Positions 1 to 11,612 of a DNA stretch of 64,000 nucleotides are shown here, piece after piece (the first letter of the stretch is position 1; each line of letters begins with the position of its first letter). Source of the stretch: Peltaster fructicola. Its lineage: Eukaryota; Ascomycota; Dothideomycetes. Under the pieces are notes generated by a model. The model saw only the letters and a program-made list of their open reading frames with translations. It ran no database searches and was not told the DNA's origin. Location: positions 4,031,501 to 4,095,500 of the forward strand of contig CP051140.1 in the NCBI GenBank assembly GCA_001592805.2, read 5' to 3'. Both the position numbers and the translations under genes were made by a program.

Positions 1-321
1 CCTCGAAGATGAGGTACTTTTCGGTGTATGGGTCCCAAACGATCTCACACTTGTTGAACTCTCCTGGAGCAGTGGCCATTGTGCGTGGATCAGCATAGGT
101 TCCAGCGCCTCCAGCCTTGCTGCCACGGCCGCAATCGTATGCGATGCTGGCTCCTGGAGGCGAGTTGTCTGGGTCTTCTACAATTTCAGTTACATTTTTA
201 GACCTTCTGCACTCTACTTACAGCCATAGAAGGTGTGCTTGACGTTCTGGACAGTTGTGTAGGCGTTGGCAGCAGTGGCCATTGCAAAGGCCAAGGTCAG
301 GATGCTGGTCTTGGAGTACAT
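1..321 (-). CDS. small secreted protein, effector-like (partial, 3' end off the left edge)
   Basis: The start codon is at 321-319. Exon 1 (222-321) encodes 33 residues with a clear signal peptide (MYSKTSILTLAFAMATAANA). A 47-nt intron (175-221, GTAAGT...AG) follows, and exon 2 continues off the window edge. Across the junction the protein reads HTFYG-YPDNSPPGAS, then AYDCGRG, a Gly-rich stretch, and FNKCEIVWDPYTEKYLIF. At least two cysteines are visible. I read it as a small cysteine-containing extracellular protein; such proteins are common in plant-associated and saprobic Dothideomycetes and some act as effectors, but function is not shown here. A TATA-like box lies about 75 bp upstream of the ATG. 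Confidence 0.75.
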
Positions 322-390
322 GGTGAGTTGGTGTTGCGTTACTCTCGTAGTTGAGTATGTTTCTCATGCCTGGATGGCATTGCTGACACT

Positions 391-398
391 CTTTATAC
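391..398 (-). promoter_or_regulatory. TATA box of the small secreted protein gene
   Basis: Reading the minus strand gives GTATAAAG about 70-75 bp before the ATG at 321. This is a good TATA element at a normal fungal distance and fits a strongly inducible secreted-protein gene. Confidence 0.45.
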
Positions 399-2548
399 CC
401 TCGCTCGGAAGGATGGTTGCCGGATTGTCATCATTGCGAAAGGGTCAATAACACAAGCCAGGACGATCGCTGCCATAGATTCGTCAAGCGGCTTCAGCTT
501 GAAGCAACGGACAAGACGACGGCATGTTAATCTGCAAGCATCGTCTGCAAAGCAGAGCCATGAACCAGGGTCTATGGAGTCTGATGATCCTGAATGTCAA
601 CCTTAGCAAGTAGGTCAATCCTCCGATCTTGCCTGGACATCCATGATTGGTATAACGCACCAGTGTAGCAAGCCAGTCCTATGCTGGGCCATCATAGACG
701 ACGTGACATCGTTTGATCATCACAGCCGATCGAGTCAGTCCGGATGCCCTGAGACAGTCTAGTTGAGGCGATCCCGCCAACAGTGGCATGTAGATGGCGC
801 CGTATAGCCATGCGGTAAGCTAGTGAGCCTCTTGAAACCTTACATCAACGGCCATGCTTTACACGCAGGTGCTGCGCTCGAGTCAAGGCGTACACTCCTT
901 GCCCTTCAGGCTGGTACCCCGATCTCAGCAAGGCTTTCCGTCGAACACCAGTGTCGCACACCGCGCATAGCATACGACTGCTTCACCGTTGACTATTCGA
1001 GGATCAGCCGGAGAGTGAGCAGCAGAGCTCCATCAGAACAACTTCTCCTATATGCTAGTTTGAGTTCAGACAAAGATCAACAGTTGGATCGTCGCGAAGA
1101 TCGCGAGGCAATGGTGCTAGAGACTAACGAATCCTTCACGTCGACGCCATGCTGGCACAACAGGTCAGGCGGAGTCCGTATCCAAGGCTCTTATAGGCGA
1201 TACTATCGTGGTAGTGACATGTCCTCGCCAGGATCAGATGGGAGAAGCGAACGGGCGGACGGTTGGAAGCGTGACGAATGACTCGGATCGACACTGCTGG
1301 GCCTCATACTCAGGCTTGGACACAGTGCAGTAGTGAGCAGGGAGTAATCGAAGTGAACGAATGAGGATGATGTGTAGTCGACATGCCGGCGATCATCTAC
1401 TGCGTATGGTCCGTCTCAGCCTCATAGGCATCGGACTACTCGGCTTCCCTGTTCAGGCGATAGCGCCACCAACGGAGCTACGATCGTCCATGTGCTTGTC
1501 TCTATCGTGTCTCATTCCGAAGCAGATCAACTCACACAATCTGCTGAGACAATGGTATGTACAGCCGACAGCTGAGCTGTAGCCTGAATATACCAGTGTA
1601 TCGTCTCATGTTCTGCCAGCACAGACGACGCAAGCCAGCTGATGACAGAAGCACAGGCCATCGCAGGAGGTGGATGGTTTGCACTGCGATAGACACCTCC
1701 TTCCATCACTTCACCACCATACTACACCCTCGCCTTCCATAGCCGCTCACTTTTGAACAACTCAGCGTCTTCAACATAACAATAACGTACGAGAACACCT
1801 ATCGTCGCACGCGGCAAAGTATCGCTGGTGCTCAAGCTCGTCGGTCAAAGATAGCGCCTACATTGCTGAATCCTTCCTCTCCGCTCCTCGGCATAAGATG
1901 CAGGTTCTATTGACGGTCCGCAGCAATCATGCAAGGACATCTATATATACAATCCTACGCCTTCTGGTGCGTTTCAGGCTAGAAAGTTAATCTTCCGAGT
2001 GCCGACGAACCTCAAGAGCTGTCGAACGTCTGCGAGTTTCTCTCCATCACATCAACGCCGCAGCAACCTCAGCCTACTCTCATCTTATCGTCTTGCAGTA
2101 CTCTGCGTGCACCCGCGCCTCAGCCTCGATGCTTAAGGCATCCTCCAGCCTTTCAGATGCACGATTGCTTGTGATCGCAGAGAACGATCCCAAGCATAGC
2201 CGACTCGTTGCTGCGGGCATCTCCCACAATGTCCAAACAAGCAGGCTATCGGCAGAAGTCGACACTTGAAGCTTGTCCTCTTCCAAGGCTGAACAAGCAT
2301 ATCAATACCATCTTGAGCATCAGCCTTGCTCGAGAAGCGCCACAGCTCTGCGGACACGGGTATATGCATGATCCTACTCAACGAACACCTTAAGCACTGC
2401 ATCAAAGCAGCTCTTAAATGTAAAGTCTCGGCTAAGCCACAAGCGAGGCGTATCCACGAAGATAAGTATGTGAATCCTCGCATGAGGTCTGTCTCATCTC
2501 ATATCTCATCTCCCGTCCCATCGACTATCTCGTTGTCAAAGCTAGATC
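399..2548. other. intergenic region, no supported gene
   Basis: About 2.1 kb between the divergent small secreted protein gene and the membrane protein gene. Open frames here (for example 823-1281 on the plus strand) begin at non-ATG codons, have Ser/Arg/His-rich shadow-like composition, and lack splice partners or recognisable motifs. I see no tRNA or repeat. Confidence 0.5.
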
Positions 2549-4536
2549 ATGTTCAGACACTCGGCTCTAGCACTCTTCTTGGTGCTGCTTGTGCTTGACT
2601 GGGCTGCAGCTATCCCACCAGCTGCGGTCCAATTGCACAATGCTGCTGTCCACGACGTCGTCGTTAGATCGCTACACGATGCCAAGCTGCAAGACCGAGA
2701 CACCTTGCAGAATAGCACGACCTTTAGCAGGAGTTGGGACAGTGCAGTTCTCTTGAAGCTGTGAGTAGCACTATTACTCGATCAGCACTGCTAATTTATA
2801 GACCGCGAACGCAGCAAGTGAACAAGAACGTTGATGCCAAAGACTCTATTGAGATTGTTTGCACCAAATGCTATGTCCAAGGCACAGCAAAGTCTCAAAT
2901 GAACATCCCGGACAGTTTCAATGCCACCTATGCACTAAAGGAGACGATCGATGCCGTTGGCCACACGATTCAGAACATTACAGACACCGCCGAGAAAGAT
3001 CTTGTCTCTTACTACGAGACCAACGTGGAAGATCACTTCTGGACGTTCATTGAGCATGCTGCCGAAGATGTCCTGGACGATCTTCCACTTCCTCTTCCAC
3101 AGATGAACTTGTCCTTCAACGTGGATTTATCCTCAATCCCACAAGTCAGCCTTGACTTTGAGTTCGATGGGCTCGAAGTGTATGCGCAACTTGACACAAC
3201 TCTGGATGCGGAACTCACATACACTCTCAATCTATACACAAGCGAAACTCCTCTTGGAATTGCTCTGGGCAAGCAACAGCTAGGCATCACATTCGACATC
3301 GATCTAATCATAAGTACTGATGGAGCTATTGATATAAGCAATGGCTTCCATCTCAAGTTTGAAGATGGCCTTGGTCTTAACATGGCGTTGTTCAACAACA
3401 CAATCGCTAAGCTGGTTCAGTACGTACGTCTTCCAACACTAGGATCTGTACTGATGATATCTAGCAAGGGTGGTCAGTTTGAGACGCTGCCAATCACGGT
3501 TGAGTCAGCTGGTGTTGTCTTCAAAGCCTCTCTACGGCTAGGCATCAACGCAGGGCTGTCAGTAACCTCTCCTAGTCATATACCATCATTTACAGCCTTC
3601 GGTCACGAGGTCGACTTCGATATGGGCGGCGGTATCACGATGAGCGCCTTCGCTAACGTTATTGATCTGATCAGTAATATCACTCACGCAGCCGACGACC
3701 ATGAGTGTAATGTCAAAGCCGTGGAGCAGTATCAATTCAATATCGGTGCTGCGGCTGGTGCTACAGTATATGCGGGAGCTCATACATGGGGTCCTCATGC
3801 ATCAACGCAGACCTCAGTCTTCACGAAGACACTCAACGACCAGTGTGTACTGCAAGCGACGTCCACAGTCGTCCCGGTGACGAGCAAAGTCAAGCGAGCA
3901 AACCTTAGCACCACGACGACAGTTACTACGATAACGCATACTGCAGTCCAATGCCTGTCCACCATTGCAGGTAATTGTCCAGCATCGCAGCAGGTCACAT
4001 CAAAGACCATCGACACGACCACCCTGACGACAGCTGTCAGCTCTGGTGCCAGAGTTACATGGCCAGCGACACTTGGAGTGACCGATGCCGTACTATCGAC
4101 TATTCCTTTCCAGCAAAACGCCTACAGTATCAGCCCTACGTCGGGAGTCCCAACAGCCTATACACCACTTGCAACTCAAATCGTCAATGATGTTGTAAAC
4201 ACTGTGGATGTCATCAAGGATAATAAGCTGACCATCGGCTTGTCTGTCGGCCTCGGCGTGCCAGCTGTCATAGCAGCCATTGTTGCAGCTTGCTTGTAAG
4301 TGCTTGTCCTGGTCAGAGATCATTGCTAACTCAGTCAAAGCCTTGTCAGAAGACGCAAACAACGCACGGCCGGGGTCATTGCGCAGCCCCTGCTCACAAA
4401 CGAGATGGTATCGGTGTATGAGCCCGCCAGGAAGACAGTGAAGAGTGCGGTCCACGTACAAGAGATTGAGGATCCAGAGCGGCCATTTGAAGAGTTCAGA
4501 CAGGACACTATTGATGGCGCAAGGGGAGTGCGATAG
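2549..4536 (+). CDS. secreted/type I single-pass membrane protein, unknown function
   Basis: Starts at ATG 2549 with a signal peptide (MFRHSALALFLVLLVLDWAAA). Exons are 2549-2760, 2802-4295 and 4341-4536, with a probable third in-frame intron at 3420-3464 (45 nt, GTACGT...TAG) that keeps the frame whether or not it is spliced; the product is about 618 or 633 residues. After the signal comes an IEIVCTKCYVQGT motif, a beta-rich extracellular region with many Asn glycosylation sequons, a Ser/Thr-rich stalk, a membrane helix (LTIGLSVGLGVPAVIAAIVA) and a short basic-then-acidic cytosolic tail beginning RRRKQR. The architecture is that of a fungal cell-surface protein. It recalls uncharacterised fungal secreted proteins with a C-x-x-C near the N terminus, but I cannot name a family with confidence. 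Confidence 0.7.
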
Positions 4537-5172
4537 TGCTGAGCTCTTCTACATATACATAAGTCTGCACTCGTATACCCTTGGGATCCTCTTCGGCCTT
4601 GTCAAGACTGCTGTCTGTTGATCAGTCGCTCTTGACATGTTATGGCTGTCACAGCTGCTGTCAACTACGCCACATCTGTAACTCGCGACAGTCCATGGAG
4701 ACCTATACCCAGAGCGGGAGACACCATCAGACCGACTCCAAGACCGACCAGGCGCCACCTGAAATAATCGTCAAGCATAGGCTGCCCAGAGCTCTGGTCC
4801 TGCGGTTCCGGTGGTACCTCGTATCTTCGGTCGTTGACTCGCAGTTTCGCGCGCCGTTCAGGATGAGCGTAGATGCCCTGGTATTTGCTCACCTCACCCA
4901 CTCGATGGTACCACCTCTTTGTCGTCACGCATGTCCATGGGATCCTTGTTGTACGAGCGTCCTTGTGTAGTGATGCGGCTGGCAGCAAAGGATAGAGCCT
5001 TTCCCAACCTGATCTGCAGTGGTGTTTTATCGGTGTTGTACAAGGCTATGCTTATATAAGACTCGACACGGGCGATTGATCTTCGTGAGGCATCTGCATA
5101 GGATCTCAAGATGTATGCTTGACTGCAACGCAAGGTGGTTGACATCACGCTTTGACAAGTGGCATCCACGCC
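4537..5172. other. intergenic region between convergent genes
   Basis: Lies between the membrane protein (plus) and SKI8 (minus) stop codons. Overlapping open frames on both strands (around 4581-4988) are short, begin at non-ATG codons or lack coding character, and show no family motif. Probably 3' UTR and spacer. Confidence 0.45.
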
Positions 5173-6351
5173 TTATATTCCGCTGGCCTCGCGGAAGAAG
5201 CTCAGAGCTCGTTCAGCTCCAGCAGTGACAAACATTTCGTTCCTGTTGAATGATTAGTAACCAGAACACAATGCAGTAACGTACTTACCTGGCGGTAGCA
5301 GCTTTTGGCAGCCACCTCACACTCCAGAGGCATTTATCACTCTCAGTCTGTGTCGCTACACATTCTCTTCTCTCCATAGACCAGATCTTGGCTTTGCCGT
5401 CGTATGAGCTGCTTTGTGTCAGCTCGCTATCTTTCCAACCATATACAAACATACCCGCTCAAGAGATACTCTCCACTCCAGTTCCAACTCAAGCTCATGA
5501 TCCAACTTGAGTGTCCTGTGAGATTAGCGACTTGCTCGCCTGATGTTGTGTCGTAAAGAGCAATTAGCCTTGCATCACCAGCAGCTGCAAGGTAGCGGTT
5601 TGCTGGGCTGAAGGCTACAGCCCTGGCTGGCTTCACAAGGCCGCTCAACGAGTGTGCTAGACGTCTTGTGCTGTTGGAGAATATGTAGATACTGCCGTTT
5701 TGATGACCTGATGCAGTCATCTCGCCATTGGGTGACTGAGTATGTCAGTGAAGTACTGCAGCCGGTCTTCGTACACTCACGATGTCAACGCACATTGCGA
5801 AGCTGCCTTTGGTCTCGAATTGGGTGAATCTCGTTGGCACTGTGGCGTCCTTCGTGATGGTTGTCGTATCGTAGACGTTGATCCTGCCATCGTGTGTGGT
5901 GACAGCTAGGAATCGACCATCGGAACTCAATGCTGGAGCCCATTGTTCGCCAGCCTTCTTGTCTGTGTACACACGTCAAAGGTTCATCGAGAGTTGAGTC
6001 AGTGAAACTCACCAATAATTGAACCACTCTCGGTCCATCGTTCGTCTTCACCGAGCGACCAGATCTTCACCTCACCGCCAAAGCCAACACTGACAGCTCG
6101 AGAGCCTTCAGCAGCGATACACACATGGTGACATCCCAGTAAGTGTACCTTCTCGAGCGTTTGAGTCAATGGAAATGGATTCTCGTCTGTAGGATTGTCG
6201 GCCTGTATGCTTGCACCGACTTTCGTGCTGTGGATTTTGATCGATGACGAGCCTGATGCTGAAAATAGATGGCTTGCAGGGTCGCGATGAGAAAGATGTC
6301 ACTGGGATGTACGGCAGTGAGTGTAGTCGTCTGGAGAAACTGCTTCGACAT
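5173..6351 (-). CDS. SKI8: Ski complex WD40 subunit Ski8, with a frame break near the start
   Basis: Cytosolic WD40 propeller that scaffolds the Ski2-Ski3-Ski8 complex feeding mRNA to the exosome; fungal Ski8/Rec14 also has a meiotic role. The ATG is at 6351 (MSKQFLQTTTLTAVHPSDIF). Later exons are 6013 upward, 5781-5962, 5455-5735, 5289-5408 and 5173-5242, joined by 45-50-nt introns with matching phases. Recognisable blades include SGEQVANLTGHSSWIMSLSW and LSGSYDGKAKIWSMERRECV, ending TAGAERALSFFREASGI. Between ...HPSDIFLIA and FSASGSSSIKIHST the frame changes once. The conserved first blade seems to run through this point, so a one-base loss near 6283 is the simplest reading; a 44-nt intron (6259-6302, poor GTGACA donor) would restore frame but delete the conserved blade start. 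The length would be 315 (intron) or about 330 residues. Confidence 0.85.
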
Positions 6352-6442
6352 GACTGGTGCTGTCTGTGTTGTCGTTAAGTCGTTGTTAGAGATGGTGTCT
6401 GTCACCGTGGGGCGAAATTCGTACCGCTTGAGTGCATGTAGG

Positions 6443-6465
6443 TATATATATATATATATATATAT
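6443..6465. repeat. (TA)n dinucleotide repeat in the SKI8 promoter
   Basis: An uninterrupted run of about 11 TA units, roughly 90-115 bp upstream of the SKI8 ATG and just past the stop of the bL32m gene. It may double as a TATA element for SKI8 and should be length-polymorphic. Confidence 0.8.
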
Positions 6466-6534
6466 TGAGAGACGCGAAGACGTTGCGAGATCACACGCGT
6501 TTGTTATACAGGTTACATATATCGTCAAAACACT

Positions 6535-7176
6535 CTAGAAGGACGGCCTCTGTGACGACAATATGTTGTCCACGACGTCTTGCTGTTCACGAATTGCCTG
6601 TTCCTTCACCGATTGGCGCAACTTGACGACCTTCTCTTTCTTCGCCTGGCTCTCACTGTCCCGCTTTGACCCACGGCGAGGCGGTTTCTCTGGGGGTGCT
6701 ATTCTCCAGAAGTCCCGTCGCTCGTAATGAGGCTTGTCCTTCGTTCTTTCGACTCCAAGCTTGCTCACGAACCAGCTCTTCACTGACGCCACGCAGTACG
6801 GGCAGAGCACATGTGCTCGCTTCAATCTCCCACAAGAACTGCACTTGTTGAGCGCCGTCACGTCCTTCAATGCCTTGCCAGCCATGAACCTGTGTCGCTT
6901 CTTCCTGTTCAGCACAGTCAGCTCCTGTCTACACCTACCAAGCCTGCTTGCTCACATATGACTAGTCTTCTTCTTCGGTACAGCCTTGAGTATGCCCTCC
7001 CACAGCGTGTCAATAATGCCTGGTATTGGTAGAAACACTGCTGGCAGCGCAATGGATGCTCGTAACCGTTGCAGCAGTGGTAGTCGTTGTGTTGGCAGTG
7101 GAAATATTGCGGCTCGCGCAACTGGCAGAAAGGCCGCCAGGAAGGCCTGCGATGGTATCGGTGCGCTCAAAGCCAT
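6535..7176 (-). CDS. MRPL32: mitochondrial large-subunit ribosomal protein bL32m
   Basis: Exon 1 is 6956-7176 (ATG at 7176) and exon 2 is 6535-6904, with a 51-nt GTGAGC...CAG intron. The first ~60 residues form an Arg/Ala/Leu-rich mitochondrial presequence. The spliced junction gives the family hallmark PKKKTSHMKKRHRFMAGKAL, followed by a zinc-ribbon CSSCGRLKRAHVLCPYC, whose paired CxxC motifs bind zinc. In yeast, removal of the presequence by the m-AAA protease licenses Mrpl32 for ribosome assembly. A lysine/arginine-rich C-terminal extension follows. The gene is divergent from the septin gene (about 300 bp between the ATGs). Confidence 0.92.
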
Positions 7177-7480
7177 GTTCGTATTGATGTTCGTGATGCT
7201 ACGAAGTGTTGATGAACTGCTCGCAAGCTATGAGTTTGTCTTAGCGCAGATACCGGTGCCAAGCAATATACGGGCATGTCCTGATCGGCGAATCAGCGCC
7301 AGGCGCGGTAGCCCTTTCTGCTTTCAGAACCCTTGCTGCAAGAGCAACTTTCACCAGCAAGAAACTCCACTTCTACCTCGACACCAGCGCGACATCCAAC
7401 ACCATTGTTGCAGCTTTCGACCTCCTTGTCGCCAGTCGAATTACCATCTCACAGGTTGCTTCGCTCTCCCCACAGCAACA

Positions 7481-8639
7481 ATGGCACAAGTCTCCTCCCC
7501 AACACAGGCTCAGGCACCACAGAGCGTCTTCCCAAAGAGCCACGTTGGTTTCGACAGCATCACAAACCAGATCGAGAAGAAGCTCTTGAAGCGTGGTTTC
7601 CAGTTCAACGTCATCTGCGTTGGTAAGTTAGCATCATTGAATCTTCAAGCAATAACAGCAGACTGACTCTGCGCGCAGGTCAGACAGGTCTCGGAAAGTC
7701 CACACTCATCAACACTATCTTCGCATCACACCTTGTCAGCTCCAAGGGCCGTCTTTCACCTGTTGAGCCGATCCGTCAAACGACTGAGATCCAGGTCGTT
7801 TCACATGTCATCGAGGAGAACGGCGTGCGTCTGCGATTGAACATTGTCGATACACCAGGCTACGGAGACCTGGTCAACAACGACCGCTGCTGGGATCCAA
7901 TCGTAAAGTACATCAAGGACCAGCACTCCGCATACCTCAGGAAAGAGTTGACTGCTCAGCGTGAGCGATACATTCAGGACACTCGCATTCACTGCTGCTT
8001 GTACTTCATCAACCCATCCGGACACGGTCTACGTCCAATCGATATTGTCGTGCTGAAGAAGCTCAGCGAGACCGTCAACGTCGTTCCAGTCATTGCAAAG
8101 GCTGACTCCCTGACTCTCGAGGAGCGCCAGCTGTTCAAGGACCGCATCCGAGAAGAGTTCGCTTTCCACAACATTCGCATGTACCCTTACGAGAATGAAG
8201 AGTACGATGCGGAGGAAGCTGCGCTCAACCAGCAGATCAAGGGTATAATTCCATTTGCTGTTGTCGGTTCCGAGCACAGCCTCAACATCAACGGGTATGT
8301 CTTTGGCAATGAAGTGAAGACTATAGCTAACTCCTCTTCAGCCGTGCTGTACCAGCCCGCCAGAATCGCTGGGGAACCATCAATGTCGAGGATGAGAAGC
8401 ACTGCGAATTCGTCTACCTCCGCGACTTCCTCACACGCACACACTTGCAGGACCTGATCGAGACCACCAGCCAGATCCACTACGAGGGCTTCCGTGCCAA
8501 GCAACTGCTGGCTCTCAAGGAGCAGTCTGCAACCGGCATGGGTGGTTCGTCACGACCAATTTCACCATCTGCCGATCGTGAGCTTTCGCGAGGAAGTGGA
8601 ATTGGTGGTAACAACCGCATGACTATGAATGGGTACTAA
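7481..8639 (+). CDS. CDC10: septin, CDC10/AspD class
   Basis: Exons 7481-7622, 7679-8294 and 8342-8639; introns of 56 and 47 nt. The protein begins MAQVSSPTQ and carries SHVGFDSITNQIEKKLLKRG (polybasic helix), the G1 P-loop GQTGLGKST, the G3 motif DTPGYGD, the G4 motif AKAD and the septin unique element (WGTINVEDEKHCEFVYLRDF...). It ends shortly after the GTPase fold with GNNRMTMNGY and has no C-terminal coiled coil, which marks the Cdc10 class. The product is a subunit of septin filaments at septa, hyphal tips and branch sites. The codons are more biased than in most neighbours, fitting good expression. Confidence 0.95.
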
Positions 8640-9265
8640 TTTACACACATACCTGCCCATCGATCTATGCACACCGTTAATCTAAAGTATTATTATACCC
8701 TGCTTCCTCTCGAACCGAGCAGCCAGTGCTGACCCAATCGACAGTCCTCCGCCATACTCGATGCTTCGAAGTGGTACGCCGAGCCATTCGCGTGCTTTTG
8801 CGAGTCAGGGATAATACTGCGGCGGACCTGAGGAGGTCGGACTTCCTTGTGACAGCGAGGACGAAAAGAAAGAAGCTTGGAGCATTGTGTACTTTGATAC
8901 CACCTGTTGTGTTGGGATTTCATTTTCCTTTGTAAGAGCTACATATACCTTCCGGTCAGCACAGGCGAGTAGCGATATCGACTGTATGTGAAGGAGCGAG
9001 ATTGTAATGCTAGTGCTGTACCTCGAGCGTGCGTCGTCGTGATAGTACATCTTCGTTCCACCGTAGTTCTCGCTGATCAGCTTGTATCTATGCTTCATGA
9101 GAGCTGTATCAGACTGTCTCATATTTATGCAATAGCTGAGCTCTAACGACGATGTCTCGAACCGCAGCATGCTGTCGTTGAGCTTGCCCAGTAACACCAA
9201 ATCATAGCTAGTATCACACGAGCTGTGATAGAGCATTCACGTACAACCAGCATCAATCTCAAGAT
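8640..9265. other. intergenic region, no supported gene
   Basis: Contains the 3' UTR of the septin gene and the promoter of the TRAPP subunit gene. A minus-strand open frame (8805-9236) has no family motif and no clear promoter and is treated as chance. Confidence 0.5.
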
Positions 9266-10204
9266 ATGTCTCGACAGCGAGCCCATTCTAAATCCCAGGG
9301 CACAGGACCTCATTCCATCAGCCTCAAGGTCCTCAGGCTCTCGCGGCCTTCTCTGGCAACACAGGTTCCTCTACCAGGGACAGACTTTGGTAATGGACTC
9401 GACGTCGACATCAGGGCATCGCTAGCATATCCCTCTGGCGATATCACATCCTCCTTCCCACTCGCTCCTGCTCTGACACTTCCGAACTCCTTCGGTTTGG
9501 CATATGTCGGCGAGCTGTTCGCCTGCACGTTGTGTGTCAACAACGAGCTTGATGACGACCATAAGTCTGTCAGTGCGATCAAGGTTACGGCAGAGCTCCA
9601 GACACCAAGTGAGCAGCAAGGCAAAGCTCTGGAGCTTAAGACACTGTCCGTGGAGCAGGACGGTAGCTTCGATCTGGGTCAAGAACGGACCATCCAGTTC
9701 AATCTGCGGCACGATCTAAAGGAGGCTGGTCCTCATGTGCTTGCGGTCACCGTTACTTACACAGAGACTACACATGCGGAGCAGGGCGATGCTACTGCTA
9801 CTGGAGGTAAAGTGCGAACGTTCAGGAAGCTGTACCAGTTCGTGGCGCAGCATTTGATTTCGGTACGAAGCAAGATCACCGAACGCAAGACTGGGCAGAA
9901 GGAAAGTCTCCGCCAGTGGATTGTTGAGGCACAGCTTGAGAACGTTGGCGAGAACAGCGTAGTCCTGGAGGACGTATCGCTGAAGGAGCGAGATGGAGTG
10001 AACGCTACGTCCTGCAGTGATGCCAAGGAGGATGTGATCTCGCTCAAGCCGCAAGATATTCAGCAGGTCATGTTTGTGGTCAAAGAGCTCACTCAGCATA
10101 CTGCCATTAGTAAGAGACAGCTTGGACAGGTCGTGGTCAGTTGGCGAGGTGCGATGGGTGAGCCTGGGAAGTTGACCACCGGTTGGTTGACGAGCAAGAC
10201 ATAG
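9266..10204 (+). CDS. TRAPP complex subunit, TRAPPC13/DUF974 family
   Basis: Single exon, 312 residues, ATG at 9266 (MSRQRAHSKSQGTGPHSISL). The hallmark N-terminal segment SLKVLRLSRPSL is followed by an Ig-like beta-sandwich region (LPNSFGLAYVGELFACTLCV; TVTYTETTHAEQ; FRKLYQFVAQHLISVRSKI) and ends in the LGQVVVSWRGAMGEPGKLTT motif typical of this family. TRAPPC13 (related to fungal Trs65) is a peripheral subunit of the metazoan TRAPPIII and fungal TRAPPII-type tethers that activate Rab GTPases at the Golgi. The length is near the fungal norm, and nothing appears missing. Confidence 0.85.
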   Translation: MSRQRAHSKSQGTGPHSISLKVLRLSRPSLATQVPLPGTDFGNGLDVDIRASLAYPSGDITSSFPLAPALTLPNSFGLAYVGELFACTLCVNNELDDDHKSVSAIKVTAELQTPSEQQGKALELKTLSVEQDGSFDLGQERTIQFNLRHDLKEAGPHVLAVTVTYTETTHAEQGDATATGGKVRTFRKLYQFVAQHLISVRSKITERKTGQKESLRQWIVEAQLENVGENSVVLEDVSLKERDGVNATSCSDAKEDVISLKPQDIQQVMFVVKELTQHTAISKRQLGQVVVSWRGAMGEPGKLTTGWLTSKT

Positions 10205-11612
10205 TCGTACAGGAGATCTGTTGTCTGGTGGTCTTGCTAATGCTAAGCTCACAGCATGCCGCATAATGACCAATGCATGGCAGGACTGCTTGAAGACAGC
10301 GGCTAGATCTTGCCTTGAGACGAAGTGTAGCATGAGCTACGTATTGTGCCTTCGTCAGCAGTGCCGTCAACATCTCACTAAGTCCTGCGAAGCGTACGCA
10401 TTCATTCACGCTCTTCGCTCGGACAGTTCGAGTGTCGGGTTTGCGCTTCTCGACAGCTGATCTGACACCACCGTGTCATGCATAGAGCTTGCTCTGATTT
10501 GGTCGACCTAGCATGCATTGCTTGAACATCAGGAGGCTGTCGAATAGTCTGAAATGCACGCGCGACTTCGTGCCGTCCATCACAAGCTTAACTAGTCAGC
10601 AGCACATTCGTCGTGACGCGTCTCGCCAGCAGGGACGCGTTGATCAGAAAAGAAGTTCCGTCACACCAGCATATCCTGGTCGCAAGCTGCAGCATCCCTG
10701 GCATATGTAATAGACGTCAATTCAATAGCTTTGTCGCGAGTTCGCTGCAGCGAAAGTGAGGTTCGAATGTGATTGTAATGGAGTGCAACGGTGCTGGTGC
10801 GAATAGACTTCTATTCTCAGCCCACGCCAGCGCGCGGCCATGACTCCAGCGTGGTTAGGAGCACAACTACGTGCGCGCCTCTTCCTCTCAACACACTACT
10901 CTTTACAATGTGAAGACCCTGTGCTTGAAAAGCTTGACATTCTTGGGCAGCCGTGTTGACTACCGCTTCTATCACCGATTGTGGTATCTCCAGCAGCTTT
11001 TTCCTGCACCAACGCGCACGCACGGCACTGGATAAGGACAAAGAGCACTCCACCATCGGCTCGTGTGTTCCTGGCGCCCATACATAAGCTAATCGACGGC
11101 CTCCCAACTGCCACCGTCGGGCCCCAGCGCTAGCCTTTCGTCACGCAGGAGGAAGGGTTCTGCTCGCTTATCGACAGGCATTGAGGCTACCACCACCACA
11201 CTTCAACGTCAATACGGGCCTTTCTCCTTCACCCACCACCCAACTATCCACGATCATTGACCACCAAATTACCGAGCAATTCAGATCCCACTGCTACCTT
11301 GCCGTCGTAGCTACTGGCACTTGTTGTTTCTGGGACAAAGAAAGACAATGCTCCACTTGCTCGACGCAATTATTTGCTTCTACCCTCGTACCTGACAGAC
11401 GCAGCCCAGCAAAAGAGAGCTTGCGCACGGCATATCGTTACACAGCATTGCTGCAACATTGAACCTGCACACTTTTGTTATCATCCTCCGGCTTTCAACC
11501 TCACGAATGCTCACTGGTTAGGAGTCTTGTTTTGCAGCGAGTCGCATGGACTTGAAGTTCATTGCTGATTGACATCACCCTCCTCCACCATTGCAGCCAC
11601 ACACACACATCA
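10205..11612. other. long intergenic region/5' leader of the DENN gene
   Basis: About 1.4 kb without a supported gene. The last ~450 bases are rich in CAC, CTT and CCA runs, typical of fungal promoters and long 5' leaders. Short open frames on both strands lack recognisable motifs. Confidence 0.5.

Noticed and set aside
823-1281. 152-codon plus-strand open frame
   Set aside because: Starts at GTG, is rich in Ser and Arg, and has no family resemblance or promoter.
6259-6302. 44-nt intron in SKI8 as the preferred model
   Set aside because: It restores frame but uses a weak donor and deletes the conserved SDIF segment of the first WD40 blade; kept only as an alternative.
8805-9236. 143-codon minus-strand open frame upstream of the TRAPP subunit
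   Set aside because: No motif; overlaps the expected promoter of the plus-strand gene; no splice partners.
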